Shown here: piece after piece, positions 1-12,048 of the stretch
Layout of the letters: every line of letters starts with the position of its first letter
How positions within the stretch are numbered: position 1 is the stretch's first letter
From: Metallyticus violacea
Lineage: Eukaryota > Arthropoda > Insecta > Mantodea > Metallyticidae
DNA length: 64,000 nt
Direction of reading: 5' to 3'
NCBI GenBank assembly: GCA_030762175.1
Contig: CM060837.1
Location: 8,512,001-8,576,000 of the forward strand
The notes under the pieces: model-generated
Databases searched by the model: none
Told to the model about the DNA's origin: nothing
Seen by the model: the letters and a program-made list of their open reading frames with translations, nothing else
Translations under genes and position numbers: made by a program

Positions 1-806
1 GACGGCTTGACCTATCCAGTAATTGAACCTAAGACCTCCAGATTAGTAGTCGCAAACGCCACAAATGCTAACACTAGACCATGGAGGCGGTCTAATTAAG
101 AACATAACAGGTTTTATTTTAAATGTGACTCATTAATAACAGTAAATTAAATCGCGAAAATCGTCTGTTTCTTAAAAAAGTTTTTATCTAAGATAAATGC
201 ATGATATAAATATATTATTTTATATAATATATTTAATATTAATTTTGAAGATGTTAGTGTCAAAAGAATTGGAGTTATTTGGAAAGTTATGGTCACCTGG
301 AATTCTTTTTATTGGCCTTTAGAATCATTGATTGCAGATGATAACGTTTTTTTAATATTTGTCATTTGTTCAAGGTATTCTGAAGCTGATACCTACAAGA
401 AATTCAATCTTCTAGAGAAATATGGCAGAAAAATCTCATAAATTCTAATTGTGTTTCTTCGGTTCAAAAAAATGTTTAGATGTGCACGGAAAATCAAATC
501 AGATTATTAAAAAGTTCATTATAGAAAATTATCCTGGTCTCATACCAAAATTTATTTTTAGTGGGGTTATGACAAGAGGGCCAAGTAGGTTCAGTTCATT
601 AGAGTATCTTTTTTGAGTTCTTTGAATCAATTGAAGGCTATTAAGCAATGAAAATTGCAGCCAACTTAGGGTCAAAACTTAGTTAAGAAATATTTTTGTA
701 AACGGGATTATTGTAGTACTATGAAAATGTAGTTTTGAATTACTGCCTGATCACAAAACCTGAAAAAGTAAATACCAACTTATACAGCATGCCAAACTGG
801 ATTGTT
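1..806. other. AT-rich intergenic, nothing recognised
   Basis: No open frame of convincing length, tRNA-like box or recognisable transposase signature was seen on either strand. Short AT runs are present near 190-240. Confidence 0.5.
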
Positions 807-819
807 AAATCAATAAATT

Positions 820-1104
820 GTCAGTCCTGGTGGTGTATTGGTAACCATATTTGCCTTCTAAACCCAAGATCGTGGGTTCAAACCGGCCAGGATCGATGGC
901 TTTTTTCGGGCGTAAAAATCCTAAGTACGGCTTCCTTCGGAAGGGAAGTAAAGCCGTGGGTCCCGTGTCGTACATTTACGGCGCGATAAAGAACCTCAAG
1001 CCTGAAAGAAGAGGCCTCTGAGCAAAATTTGTCGGCCGTTTCACGCCCTGAGTTGAATGGGACGCTGATGACCCGAGCTGTTAAAGAGCGTCCATAAATA
1101 AAAC
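820..1104 (+). mobile_element. SINE-A copy, tRNA-derived, with target duplication
   Basis: The tRNA-like head carries an A box (GGTGGTGTATTGGT) and a B box (GGGTTCAAACC). It is followed by a conserved body (CGGGCGTAAAAATCC, CTCAAGCCTGAAAGAAGAGG, TTTCACGCCCTGAGTTGAA) and an AAATAAAA tail. The 13-bp direct repeat AAATCAATAAATT lies at 807-819 and 1105-1117, as expected from LINE-mediated insertion. Small open frames across it are not genes. Confidence 0.9.
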
Positions 1105-1117
1105 AAATCAATAAATT

Positions 1118-1610
1118 AACTGAAGTGGATTCTGGATATATAGTTCCAGTTCAAAATTAATTAAAAATGTTATAATTGAATGAGCTGCAACCTGTGCTGT
1201 TGAAATACGAATGCAATATTGATATATTTAAAGCGTTAGATGATATTTTACATTAGATGTATTGAAAGCAAAGGCGATTCATTTGAAGACTTGGTTGTTA
1301 AATGCAGAGTCAAGTTTCAAATGCAGGTACAGGACAGTTGTTTACAACAATCTTACGGTTTCAGACATGAGAAAAGGCATTGTCAAAAGTGTGCAAACTT
1401 CCTTGCTTCCAGAACGCAAAGGGTTTTGGGTTTCGGCCAAGGCCGTGCCCTTCCCACTCAGGCCGCCTGTCTGCCTGCCCTTGAACTTCCGAGCATAACC
1501 AGTCTACAAGCTTCATTTGAAAAGTTCCCGAAATGAAGTACAAAATGGTCTAATGGCTTTTTGAAATAATTCTTATTTTTAAACGGTCTTCCTTGACACC
1601 AATGCACTTA
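1118..1610. other. Unassigned sequence
   Basis: A 98-codon open frame runs over 1240-1536 (+), but its protein resembles nothing I know and overlapping frames are equally open. No other feature is seen. Confidence 0.4.
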
Positions 1611-1617
1611 TTCAGAC

Positions 1618-1875
1618 TACCGCCAGGGGTGGCTGATGTCGTTAAGAAGTGGGCTCTGAGGTTTTGAATCCCACCAGGCAGCCCCCCCCCCCTCCGACTG
1701 AGGTTTTTTCCAGGTTTTCCTCAGTCCGCATAACTGGCAAATGCCGGGGTGGTACCCTAAAACTTCGGCCTGGAGCGTTTCCATCCTGAACAAATTCCTT
1801 TCCCAATATATAATTTCATCTCATGTATCATCAGTGTCCACCCCTGTGGTGCCCCAGTAGTAAAAACGGGCGTTA
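1618..1875 (+). mobile_element. SINE-B copy, second tRNA-derived family
   Basis: The head reads like a tRNA with a degraded A box (GGGTGGCTGATGTCGTTAAG) and B box (GTTTTGAATCCCACC). The body contains GAGGTTTTTTCCAGGTTTTC, CTGGCAAATGCCGGGGT and CCCAATATATAATTTCATCTC. The same body occurs at 28262-28505 (-) and 33757-33965 (+), which shows an interspersed family. A run of C at 1681-1692 interrupts the head-body junction. Confidence 0.75.
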
Positions 1876-1879
1876 AAAA

Positions 1880-2560
1880 AAACTTTATCCAGCGCTGCTC
1901 CAAAACTGTTAATGTATCACGAAAGTCAGGTTTCTCCAGGCCTGCAAAATCGCCTGGACTGATGATTTAAGCTCTTCGTCGAGTGAATATTTCCTGGCAC
2001 CACGGACATTTCTCAGTTTAGAAAGCAGATGCAGATTCTATAGAGCCATGACAGGGGATTAAGGCGGAAGTGGCAACAAATTGTACTTGATTTTGGCCAT
2101 TGCAAAGAAACGTCTTGATACAAGATGACTTTCTTCTTTGATAAAGCCGGCCGTCTGCTTTCAGTAGGTCGGAAATGTTAGTTTAATGCGCTCCCTTGCC
2201 ATCCAGAAAACAGACCCCATGATCTTCCCGGCTGATTTTGGCCTTCTTTGGCAGTGGACAATCAATCGTGATTTCTCCATTATTTTGACTGCTGTTTCGT
2301 TTCAGATGTGCAGTAGTGTACCCTTGTTTCATCATCGGTCACAAATGACGCATAAAGTTTGTGAGATTTGTATGAAAACGAGCCAAACTTTCCTGAGAGA
2401 TTTGCTCTCTGGTTCGTTTTTGATCCTGAGTTAGCAGTGGGCAATTTCCCAGAACCATGTCGTGTACCTTATCGGTTTTTTCTGATGCCATTCATGGACA
2501 CTCCGTGGTCCACTTGGAAACGGTTGAAAATGATGGTGCAAAGTGCCCTAGAGTTTTTTT
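1880..2560 (-). mobile_element. Degenerate mariner transposase
   Basis: Read on the - strand in shifting frames, it shows the order of a mariner DDE domain: a DDET-like first aspartate block near 2330, a stretch resembling the VFWD..G block near 2215, an eroded catalytic middle, and a C-terminal block with spaced RKYSLDEELK-like residues near 1980. Several frameshifts and stops mean it cannot make a protein. It is a remnant of the Tc1/mariner superfamily. Boundaries are approximate because I did not identify terminal inverted repeats. Confidence 0.7.
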
Positions 2561-2599
2561 TCTATCTGTAAGAATTGCTGTTACCAAGTATTTAATAGC

Positions 2600-3960
2600 G
2601 CACGATGTTTAATATTTACTATCTTTCCCGTGCACACGCGTCTGTACTGCAACAAACAGCTATATCTACCACAATTCTTGACCATCCATGTATTATTACG
2701 CAAGTGTTACTATGGAAGATAGCGAATTTTGATAACAAAACTGCTTCCGAGCTGCTGCTGCAATCTGTGGGTCATTCCGACAACTTTTCAATGATCCTCG
2801 AAGGTGCCAAGGCAGCTGAATTTAGAGCAGCATGTTTTCGTATGTAAACGTTATTGTGAATAGAGTTAGCTCTCTGCGTTCATGAGAAATTGGTTCAGAA
2901 GCTCCAGAACTGCAACTCATTGTCTTATGAATAAATAAGATATCACTGGTTCAGTCCAAAACAAGAAACACGCCCGAAGAGGTACATTTTAAACAGAAAA
3001 CCATTAGACGAAATTAGCGTAAATAATTAAAGCTCGCCAACACATCACGCCGAAATTAGCACACCAAGTTCAGTTTAAGTATCTTCTGCACATACAGTAA
3101 CAAAACTGTTAAAACTCAAATCATAGTCCATTATCTATGATAAGACGATCCCGTAGCAAGTGTACATTATTGTGAGTGGTTTCTTTCACCAGTAACTGAA
3201 GGATTAATAGACCCACAGCTTGTGTTCTTTTTAGATGAGGCATGTGTTCCACCAAAATGTCCATGTGAACACTCACAACACTTGCTATTGGTGTTCTGAA
3301 AATAGAAATTGTATACAAGAAACCCCTCTTTATAAAAAAAGAAATTGAAGTTTGATGTGCGATTAACACCAGACGCATAATCTGTACATTTTGATCCTTT
3401 TCTTTAATCAGCTGACAGAAGGAGAGAAATCTTTCGCATGGTTTCAACAAGATTCCGCCATATAGTAGAGGAGTCCATGGGTAGAATTAGGAAAGTGTTC
3501 AAAGATAGAGTAATTCTGCTGGTAGCTTCCCAAGTCTAACAGTTGCCTGAAGAACAAAGCAGAACCTTACACGCTGGAAAATATACGAAAGCATCACAGT
3601 GATGAACTAAATCGTGTCAATGGAAATGCATTCGTTCGGTACACTGTCTTTCAGCTGATATTCCCAGCATTTGCTATTAGGTAAAATGTATACACTGTTT
3701 TAAGAAGGGAAGCTGGAGTACAGGCGTGGCCGGCTAGACGCAAAACCCGGTAAGGACATATTCTGTAAGCTCTGTATTGCTGCCGCAGTTAGGTTTAGGG
3801 TGGTGAATATTTTCACAGAAAGTTCAAATATTTATTTAACATCTTATTTACTTCTCATTTCACACAAGAATGTTGTAAGTCAAAATTAATGTCAATGTTA
3901 TGAACTTAAGAGGAAACTACAACAATTAATTTCAATTTTGGACATAAAGGAAAACTTCAG
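2600..3960. other. Unassigned; one 109-codon frame
   Basis: The - strand frame 3121-3450 (109 codons) is uninterrupted, but it has no recognisable domain and no obvious splice or promoter context. It is more likely chance or old transposon sequence than a gene. Nothing else was recognised here. Confidence 0.35.
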
Positions 3961-3989
3961 TATCTTTTGTAAACTTACAACTTTTGTGA

Positions 3990-4180
3990 AGAACAGCTCG
4001 ATACTCCATTTTGAACATGTCACAATCTTCTATACTTAGCCTTTTTTATACAACTATATCTGAACAACTGAATACAGTTACAGCTGCATTTATTTACTTA
4101 ACAGATAAAATTTGACACCAGATAAGGGTTTTGTGAAGGCGACACTAGACAACGTCTTTAGTGCATGTCATATAACACCA
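3990..4180 (-). mobile_element. Mariner 5'-end fragment
   Basis: On the - strand this matches the 5' leader and first codons of the mariner at 41371-42590. Both share the start MFK(V/M)EYR and leader blocks such as CAGATAAGG and AACTATATCTGAACAACTGA. The match ends after about 10 codons, so only the 5' end of a related element is left. Confidence 0.65.
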
Positions 4181-4239
4181 ACTACTGCAGTGACTACACA
4201 GCCTTGCCGGTTACCTTGTGAACCGCGCGCTGTAACGAG

Positions 4240-4640
4240 TAGGACTTAAAACAGATGACTTCTACTCCCTACCTGATCGGTCTTTTCGGCTATATAAATG
4301 GTGACACTGCCCGACACCATGAATGACCCTTTCCTGAACTGCTGTTTATGTAAAACGTTCGCCACGAGACGATATACACGCAGAAGTCCATCACACTGTA
4401 AACAAAAGCGAGATTCATCTGCGCCAGTTGCCGTATTCCTGCTCAAATCTCAGTCGGGCTCTCTTGTGAGCTTGTGTTTATCTTGGGGCTTTATGAGGTC
4501 TTCGTGGTCTTAAACCTGCTTCTCTAAGTCTTGTGGTAACTCTGCCCCGCCGAAGAGCACAATCGGTCTTCTCTGGCTGATGTTTTACGTTTTCGATCTT
4601 GGCCTGGTTTCGTCGAGTGCGTACCTGTTTCAGTGAAGCG
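4240..4640 (-). mobile_element. Degenerate Tc1-like transposase
   Basis: On the - strand the reading frames give, in order, an RKTSAREDR-like linker, a LRPRRPHKAP-like block, HKRARLRFEQEYGNW, and then DESRFCLQ with the first catalytic aspartate. This is the characteristic run of a Tc1-family transposase. Frames change at least twice and the second and third catalytic blocks are missing. It directly abuts the mariner 5' fragment on its downstream side. Confidence 0.7.
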
Positions 4641-5640
4641 CCTCCACAACAGTTTTAGGCTCAGCAGCCACTACACGAATACTCGCAGTTCAGCAATGTG
4701 ACAGTTTTGACTCATGTTGACTGTGTAAATGTAAACCATTTGTGAAAAGGTGAACCCTTCACTTACAGACACTAGATGTCAGTTTCAAACAGTGCTGCGG
4801 TTGGACACCATTTGAGAAGTATAGAAGGTGTACACTGCTGTTAAATAAAGGTTTAAACTTGCTGTAAGACAATATTTATCACCCTAAATCTATTTGTGGC
4901 AGCAAAGATAAGTTCAAATGTCTGTCCCTTTAATTGTTTTGGGCAGTGTATTAAAACATTTCATTGGTTTTTTACGAAACAATTGCGAAATTATCAGCAT
5001 GTATAATCTATGAAAACGATAAAAACAAATGAAGCGAGAAGTAGCACACACCTGAACCGTTAGCAGCGCCCTCTTGCCCAACATCTGGGAACAGTGGCCA
5101 CGTGGTGTTTCATATTGACAGCCCTTTTCATATTTCATCCTGCCGTTCCCACTTTCAACTCGAGTAAACACACACAAGCGATTAGCTTGGCAGGACTCCC
5201 GAACTGGAAGTTGACATGTATCGCAGTGGCAAACCTCATATTATTCGGCACGGTTCACACAGCAACAAAGGAATGACATTCCTTTAACAGCAGTATAGTG
5301 CACAAGAGAAAAGGGAAACACGAAATAAGAAAGAGGAGGAAAATGAGAAAAAATAGTAGAAAAGAAAAAAGAGAAAATAAGAAAAAGGAAATATACCAGA
5401 GAACCAGAAGAAGAAGAAGAAGTAGAAGAAGAAGAAGAAGAAGAAGAAGAAGAAGAAGAAGAAGAAGAAGAATCAGATTTAAATAATTAAACTTCAGCGA
5501 AATTCGTGCTGAAACATTTAGTTGGTTTCTTCTGTAAATCAAGACACAACGAGCTCCACAGCTGATAAAAAATTTGATTTCTACCTCACTTTTCCACACA
5601 TTTTTCTTGAAGATTGATGCATTTCTCTCGAGAGGCATTC
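4641..5640. other. Intergenic with an AAG microsatellite
   Basis: Nothing gene-like was recognised apart from the trinucleotide repeat listed separately. Leucine- and arginine-rich open frames here come from that repeat. Confidence 0.5.
5408..5471. repeat. (GAA)n microsatellite
   Basis: About 20 near-perfect GAA units sit in a purine-rich flank beginning near 5300. The polyleucine frame on the - strand and the polyarginine frame on the + strand are translations of this repeat. Confidence 0.95.
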
Positions 5641-5749
5641 AAAAAGTTTTGCAAGCAGCCTACCTATTGTTAGACAATAATGTCTACAGAAAATGTAACT
5701 AACGCAGCTGCCAACAATTGATCTTAAATATACATAAGTGCAAGTTTAA

Positions 5750-6860
5750 AGTTGCATAGTCACTGTCGTACAGTCTGTTGAGTTCAGTCCTGTGTCGATC
5801 GTTGCTGAAAAATCATGAATATTTCTAAAGAAAATTTTATATTCTACATTTTCACACGCTATAAGCTGGTGAAAGAACGAACAAAATCCACCAGGACTTA
5901 ATAGCTGTTCATGGTGATCAAGTGTGTTTATTTGATACCATTGCAAGATGTATTCGATCATTTGAAGAGGGGCGAGAGACTTTGAAAGACAACCCTCGCT
6001 CAGGCCGACCTCGGAAAGCTGTAAACGAGAGAACAATTCAAAGAGTGAGGAACTTGGTGGAGGAAAATTGATATATAACTGTTGAAACGTTAAGTATGGA
6101 AGTAGCCATCAGTGTTGGCAGCAGTGACTCCATGAACATTTAAAGCTGCGAAAAAGCTGTGTAACATGGGTTCCACATTCCTTAATCAATGAAGAGAAGA
6201 GGAGAAAGGAATGTGCAAGGAAACGCTGAGCATGTTTCCACCAATGATCCTAAACGTTTGACAGATGTATGCACTGGTGATGAAAGTTGGTTTTATTTCT
6301 ATATCACCGCAAATAAAGCTCAGAACTGCGTGTGGGTAAATGAGAATGACCAAAGACCAGTTGCTATTGACAAGATTTTCATTCTCGGAAGCGAATGTTC
6401 GCTGTTTTCTTCATCTATGAAGAAACATTAATGGTTGACTGTATGTCAGAAGGAACGACAATGAATGAAGAATACTATGACACTTACATATTGGATGCTT
6501 TACTTGAAGAGCTGGGACGGCGGCGTCCAAAGACAGAAACTTCAAGTCTGTTGCTTTTGCACGACAATGCTCTTCTCACAGAACAGCTCAAATTTGAGGA
6601 ACGTGGAAGTCGCCAATGTCCAGTCGATTGAGCATCCACCCTACAGCTCTGACCTTGCACCGTGCGACTTCTGATTGTTTCCTCTAGTGAAATCTTAACA
6701 TTGCTGGAAAACATTTTAAACGAGTACAGGCCCTTGCTTTTGATAAGTGGTTGCACCGTCTACAACTGTGTGTGGACAGAGCTGGAGAGTATTTTGAAGG
6801 GTGTTTTCGAATTTAGTCCTTAGGTTGGAAATGAAGGTGACATTTTAAAAATATTTTGAT
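5750..6860 (+). mobile_element. Degenerate mariner-type transposase
   Basis: On the + strand, in changing frames, there is an N-terminal helix-turn-helix region near 5830-6060 (LKDNPRSGRP-like). The first catalytic block TGDESWFYFY is near 6270-6300, LLLLHDNA holds the second aspartate near 6550-6575, and EHPPYSSDLAPCDF holds the third near 6630-6670. All three acidic positions are still visible. In-frame stops and frameshifts make it a pseudogene. It belongs to a mariner group different from the one at 41-42 kb. Confidence 0.8.
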
Positions 6861-6869
6861 TAAGTACTC

Positions 6870-7195
6870 CTCATAGGTATATACATAGTTTTTTCAAACT
6901 TTGAAGATCATAATTTTTTCTTACACCATTTCGCTTGCCATAGTTGTCATATATAGGTGCATTCTTTTAATATACATTTGTAAAATAAGATTTTATTAGT
7001 CTAATAATAATGAAAAGTATATTTGGATTGGTTTAAGTCCAGATTAAACACCATATTTAATTAGGTATAACAAATATTAAAATTATAATTAGATATCGGA
7101 TATGCAATCTTTTATAAAATGAATATAGCAGTCTTTTTCATAAAACTTACTTTTGCGGCTATTACAGAAATATAAAAGGAAAGAAAAAAAAATAA
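6870..7195. other. AT-rich spacer
   Basis: Nothing recognised. Its end (7180-7195, A-rich on the + strand) serves as the Pol III terminator of the tRNA gene read from the - strand. Confidence 0.5.
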
Positions 7196-7268
7196 TGTTT
7201 CCGCCCGGGATTGAACCGGGGACCTTCCGCGTGTTAAACGGATGTGATAACCACTACACCACGGAAAC
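7196..7268 (-). tRNA. tRNA-Val (anticodon AAC)
   Basis: This 73-nt cloverleaf is on the - strand. The acceptor stem GTTTCCG pairs fully with CGGAAAC and the discriminator is A. The D arm has GTGGTGTAGTGGTTATCAC. The anticodon stem TCCGT/GCGGA encloses the loop TTAACAC with anticodon AAC. The T arm is CCCGG-TTCAATC-CCGGG. Directly downstream on the - strand is a run of nine T, a Pol III terminator. Unlike the SINE heads nearby, every stem pairs (one T-G wobble in the anticodon stem) and no SINE body follows, so I treat it as a functional gene. CCA is not encoded, as is normal in eukaryotes. Confidence 0.93.
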
Positions 7269-7429
7269 TTGTGATATATTGCAATTATAATATAAACTGA
7301 AGCGATGTGGACTATGCAAACGAACGTCAGTTGTTACTTTTATTCGAGATATCCGTTGCTATAGTAACATGATCGTAGCGTGTGTGCTATTTTGGGAACT
7401 AACAAGGCAATAAAAAAGTTATTTTCTTT

Positions 7430-7853
7430 GAATTTTTGGCAAATTCCGAAGGAATTACGCTTGCACCCATGAAAAGATTTTTGAAAAATGCTTTTAAATC
7501 TCCATTGATTCTACCTACTAGAAAAAAAAAAATTAAAAAATGCTCACTTTCTTCTGCTATTGAAGAACACGAGTGATTCGAAATGTAGCAAAAATTGTGT
7601 GATTTAAGCGTTCTACCTACCTACCTACCTGCCCTGCCTATCTATCTATAAGTAGAGAAACAGAAGCATAAATAGATAAAACACTTAAATAATTAAATAA
7701 TCACAATTGTCTTCTTGCCTTTGAACACCTCGAGCTGTTCGAAATAGTGCTATACTAAATCTGTGACTTTCTAAGTGTTTTATCCCTTTTCTGCTTATCT
7801 AGTTATTTTTATTTCAGCTACATTGTTCATTGTGTTATTTTATTTTTCGTTTA

Positions 7854-7889
<36 letters not shown>

Positions 7890-8420
7890 CACGCCTTTTA
7901 ATGCTCTAGCGGCCACAATGTTAATTCTTTCTCAATGGAACTTGGCATATGTGTTAAATTAACAAACGGTTTATCGAGTCCGTTAGTTAGTAAAATTGCA
8001 TCATTGGAGCATGGGGGTTAATCTAAAGCAAAAATTTAAAAATCGCTCTAGCGGTCACAATTTTTACTTTTTCCGAACTAAACTCAGCATATGCCGTTGA
8101 AATAAAATTATAAAAACTGTTGCCGAAATTAATTCGGAATCAGACTAAAAGCAGTACAGGTTTGACTGAAACCCAAAATTTTAAAATCATTCTAGCGGCA
8201 CTAATATTTATTTATTTTTTTTTCGCAACGAAACTCGGTGTATACCATTTAAATAAAAATAACAAACACATTTTCTGAAAATCAGAGAAATCCGATTATT
8301 AAGAGTGGAATTTAAAAAGAGCCAATTTCTCTGCTGGTGCGCTCTGTAATATCTTTCACAAATTCGACGTTTTGAGAAATTCATTTATTTGCGCAGCTCC
8401 TGCGTGACGGACTTTTTTTA
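7430..8420 (-). repeat. NotI-motif array repeat, copy 1
   Basis: This copy of an unclassified family lies on the - strand relative to the copies at 13-14.3 and 44 kb. It has both family ends. One near 8395-8420 reads on the - strand GTCCGTCACGCAGGAGCTGC, and one near 7433-7530 contains an AAATCTCCATTGATTCTA block. Between them are three units with (T)CTAGCGGCC-type motifs near 7905, 8047 and 8190 and a (GT)n tract. No coding potential was found. Confidence 0.75.
7857..7883. repeat. (GT)n microsatellite inside the array repeat
   Basis: An uninterrupted GT tract followed by a short GCGC segment. Comparable CA/TA tracts occupy the same position in the other copies of the family, at the boundary between the tandem units and the outer segment. 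Confidence 0.9.
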
Positions 8421-8455
8421 TGGTACAATAAAGATTTTAATAAATATCAGAGAGG

Positions 8456-8458
<3 letters not shown>

Positions 8459-8492
<34 letters not shown>
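8459..8492. repeat. (TA)n microsatellite
   Basis: About 17 uninterrupted TA units just outside the array repeat. Confidence 0.95.
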
Positions 8493-8495
<3 letters not shown>

Positions 8496-8499
8496 ATAT

Positions 8500-9570
8500 G
8501 AACTTATCAACGATCCTTTGATTAAAGTCTGGATGAAGTTTGTCTACAGAAAGCATTGAACACTTACTAATGTCTTAAAATTACAGTCTGATTCAAATTA
8601 ATATTTAGAGTTTTTAACTTCAAATTCCTCTTTCAATGATCGCAAAGAAATAGTTTTTGAATGTAAGCTTGTAGATACCATTTATTTTCTTTACATTCAA
8701 TTAACACAAAAGGAAATAAAGCACCTACTTTACGAGTTCACCAGAAACATTTGACTACTAGCGAAACAACTGAAGATCGCTGTTTGAGAGATTTTTTTAC
8801 TTATAATATAATATTGTTTGGTATTGAAATAACTGAAACGTTTATCATGTATATATAAAACTATGTTGTTACTGACATACTTTTATTTGGCCTAAAGAAA
8901 CCAATATTTAGAGTATTCACTGTTATTCGCTTTAAGCACCGAAAAATAAACAGCCATTTTCATCAATAATGAGTGATGCTACTGTGTTTTCACTTTCAAT
9001 AAATGCCTATGTTAACTATAATGGTACCTCTTTTCTGTGTTTTAAGTGTCTTTTTGCCTGTTTATTTTAACGTCCAGCTCTGGACTAATGGCAAATGGGG
9101 AATAGGACCCCCCATCGCATTCGAAATACTCCACGAGTTTACCGAGACATTGGTTTCCGCCGCTCCCTACAGATAATAATCGTAAAGACAATCGTAAAAG
9201 TACCCTAAAGGCATTGTTATTTACGCTAAAATCACAAGAGGCAATCGTTATATGAAATTAAAGGACATTTTTGGGGGTAGCGCTAACAAGCAACTTTCTA
9301 GAAGAGCCGTTTGTCTCTTATTATACGAATATCCGCAGAATTCTTCTACTAGCTGTAACAATTTCTCATTATTGTACGTCTGCACACCTCGGTTGTCAAG
9401 GTAACGCTGTCTAGAATACAGCACGAACGTTTCATTTCACAATCTCGTTTTTTTGCTCCTGTTGATGGCATATCTCTTCCAGATGAAATAATGCTGAAAG
9501 AAAAACATTTAGGCAATAAAAGCAGATGAATTGCAACTTTTCTTTCTCCTCATATGTAGGAAGTCTGTCC
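8500..9570. other. Unassigned; includes an apparent hAT 3' end
   Basis: The stretch 8940-9075 (AATAAATGCCTATG, then GTGTCTTTTTGCCTG and TTTATTTTAACG) resembles the segment downstream of the hAT remnant at 25215-25310. It is therefore probably the 3' end of a related, otherwise deleted, hAT element. The remainder shows nothing recognisable. Confidence 0.4.
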
Positions 9571-9574
9571 TTTG

Positions 9575-11050
9575 TTAAGAGAAGTGGGTTGTATAATTTA
9601 GTAGAGTTAGCACCCAGGGCTGAGATTGGCTGAGCGAAAGGGGCACCGCAGGGGGCGGGCAGGAGGCTATACTTGAAACCACAAACAAGCTTTGTACGTA
9701 TTCGGCGTCATGTATCAGAAATATGCATATGAATGGCATCTCTCCACCACGAACAGGCCACATAGGGGTGCGGAGTAGGCCCATATTCTTCATGATGACA
9801 CTCTTAGACCTATGTAGCAGCTGCTTGGGGAGAAGAGCGACCATTTTCATAACGGCTACACCCGATGGGAACCGCCTTTGCAACCGGAGGGGGCAATTAC
9901 ATAAACAAAACACTGTGCAACCTGGGGCCTCTTGAACAGAGTTATAATAATAATAAAAAATGTTAAAATTACCTATAAAATACTTCCCAAACAGATTAAA
10001 TGTCAAAATTACCTAAAAATAAAAATCCAAAATGAAATTAACATACCTTCCACAATAGCAACCGTACAAAGATATCTAATTAAGCAAAGTTTTCAAAATA
10101 GACATTTACCATCAGTTGGAAAAGCTCCTTTCCCAAATTCACTGACAATATAGATCAATAAGAATCCACACTGACGCATTAATATAACCGACTGATCTAT
10201 TACTGTAACTAATGCGCAGTGAGGGAAATTTGGAAGCCCCGCACTTGAAACTACTGACGTCCTATGTTTATATTCACGACTTATGAGACCTGTTGCTTAA
10301 GAGTATGTCGCGTTTTATATTAGATGCTTTTAAACGCGTGGGTGTTATTTAAGCATTACAGGCACATTTCAAAATATCTTTTTAGTGTTATTTCTCGCGT
10401 TTTCTGCATTCCAATGCCAGAGTTTAGCTTGATAATGGTGGGTAAGTGTACCTTTTAGCTTAAAATTAAAACAATTAAAATCTCCCGGGTGTATTGCTAT
10501 GGTCCACGGTTTAACATGTTATCATAGCTTTCACCAACTACTACGATTGGCATCATCAGTGAAATGCTAAAAGACGACAGTATTGATCCGTCTATGTAAA
10601 TCAATATCAAGCAATACGGAAGCTTTTGAGTGTTTTAATTATAACACCGGCCAAGAAAGGTCAAGAAGTATCATGCCTTTTAAGTTTTTAAGTGTTGGTA
10701 ATAACCACAACCCGAAAGTTCAGGCATTTATTTTGGTTAAAATAGGCAGGCAAAAATGCATTCACTTAAAATACTGAAAATATACAGTAATATAATTAAA
10801 ATAAGCGTTTCATGAGTAAAAATAGGATAATATACTAATTATTAATGGAAATATGTGTTTAAGAGACTTAATAATTTCTTTATTACATAATTAAGGTGAC
10901 AGAAATACTATCATAATACATCGAACAGCTCGTGTTCTTCTTAGGCAGGAAAACAAATGAAGGTGGTAAGAATAAATATTGAATATCCAAGGTAACGTAA
11001 CATGGAAACGATTTAACAAGCAACAAAAGTGTGAGAGAGAGAGAGAATAT
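9575..11050. other. Unassigned sequence
   Basis: 9590-9940 is a GC-richer island with a 143-codon - strand frame that resembles no known family and has no splice or promoter context. 9950-11050 is AT-rich with nothing recognised except a short GA tract near 11030. Confidence 0.4.
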
Positions 11051-11057
11051 AAAAATG

Positions 11058-12046
11058 CAGAAGATGCCAAATAAATGTATACACGCTTCAAGCAAAGAAA
11101 AACCTCTGTTAACTGAATTCACACAAACAGAAAACGATGAGCACTAATCATCTTAGACTTTTACAGTTACAACAGTTGCTCAAAATGCCCACCATCGGCG
11201 TCGAGTAGGTTGAATTACTGATTAAAAACGTTTTCAAAAGTGTCCTCAGCGATTGCAGCACATGCCGTTTCAATTTCTTCCCAAAGTGCTGTCAGTGTAG
11301 CTGTTTTTCTACGGGATACAACACACTTAAGAGTTCCCCATAGGTAGAAGTCCAACGGAGTTGTGTTCTGTACACACGTCTCCATTGTCTTTGAACTTAA
11401 CAACATTCTCGGTTTTCCGATATCACTTCAAAATTGCATTCCGCTATTCATACGACAATCATGGCTCCATTTTGCTGTAGCAACGCAAGCATAGCGTAAT
11501 ATGAGTCACATCTGTTTACAGAACATCATACGATAATGTTGGGTTCATTTGTTCATTGTTGATTTACCTGTCACGTAGCAACGCCATCATAATGTATGTG
11601 AATAATATCTGTTTACAGTCGGTCCTAGTGGTGTAGTGGTGACCATACTTGCCTTCTACACCCAAGATCGCAGGTTCAAACCCGGCCAGAATCGATGGAT
11701 TTTTTCGGGGTGTAAAAATGGTACATTTACGGCACTAAAAAGAACCTCAAACCTGAAAGAAGAGCCCTCTGAGCAAAATTTGTCGGCTGTTTCACGCCCT
11801 GATTTGAATGAGACGTTGATGACCTGAGATATTAAAGAGCGTCTGTAAATAAAACAAATTAACAACATCTGTTTACAGAACATCATACGATGATTTTGTT
11901 TTCATTTGTTCATTGCTGATTTATCTGTCACGTAGCAACGCTATCATTATGTGTGTGAGTCAATCTGTTTACAGAACATCATACTACACACTACTGTGCT
12001 TTTCGGTCCAACTTTGAAATATATTAAATAGATATCTACTGTGAAA

Positions 12047-12048
<2 letters not shown>
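11058..12048 (-). mobile_element. IS630-like element, internally deleted and rearranged
   Basis: The - strand encodes the C-terminal part of an IS630/DUF4817-type transposase: TPLDFYLWGTLK, then a block with AALWEEIETACAAIAED-like residues at about 11215-11360. The left end CAGAAGATGCCAAATAAATG matches the terminal repeat of the copy at 61007. The right end is lost in a (TA)n tract. Inside, a segment of about 110 bp (CATCATACGAT...GTAGCAACGC) is tandemly duplicated, and a SINE-A sits between the two copies. Not functional. Confidence 0.8.
11619..11866 (+). mobile_element. SINE-A copy with 12-bp target duplication
   Basis: The head TCGGTCCTAGTGGTGTAGTG and the full body are present, with a small deletion of the GGCTTCCTTCGGAAGGGAAG segment. 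The direct repeat ATCTGTTTACAG is at 11607-11618 and 11867-11878. The insertion lies in the IS630-like element and is younger than it. Confidence 0.92.

Noticed and set aside
3121..3450. 109-codon - strand frame as a possible gene
   Set aside because: No domain, promoter or splice context; left as unassigned.
5255..5638. 127-codon frame with polyleucine resembling a signal or membrane segment
   Set aside because: The polyleucine is the complement of the (GAA)n microsatellite; there is no other domain.
9575..10006. 143-codon - strand frame as a possible gene
   Set aside because: Its end is poly-Tyr/Phe from TAATAATAA-type sequence, there is no known domain, and the opposite strand is equally open over part of it.
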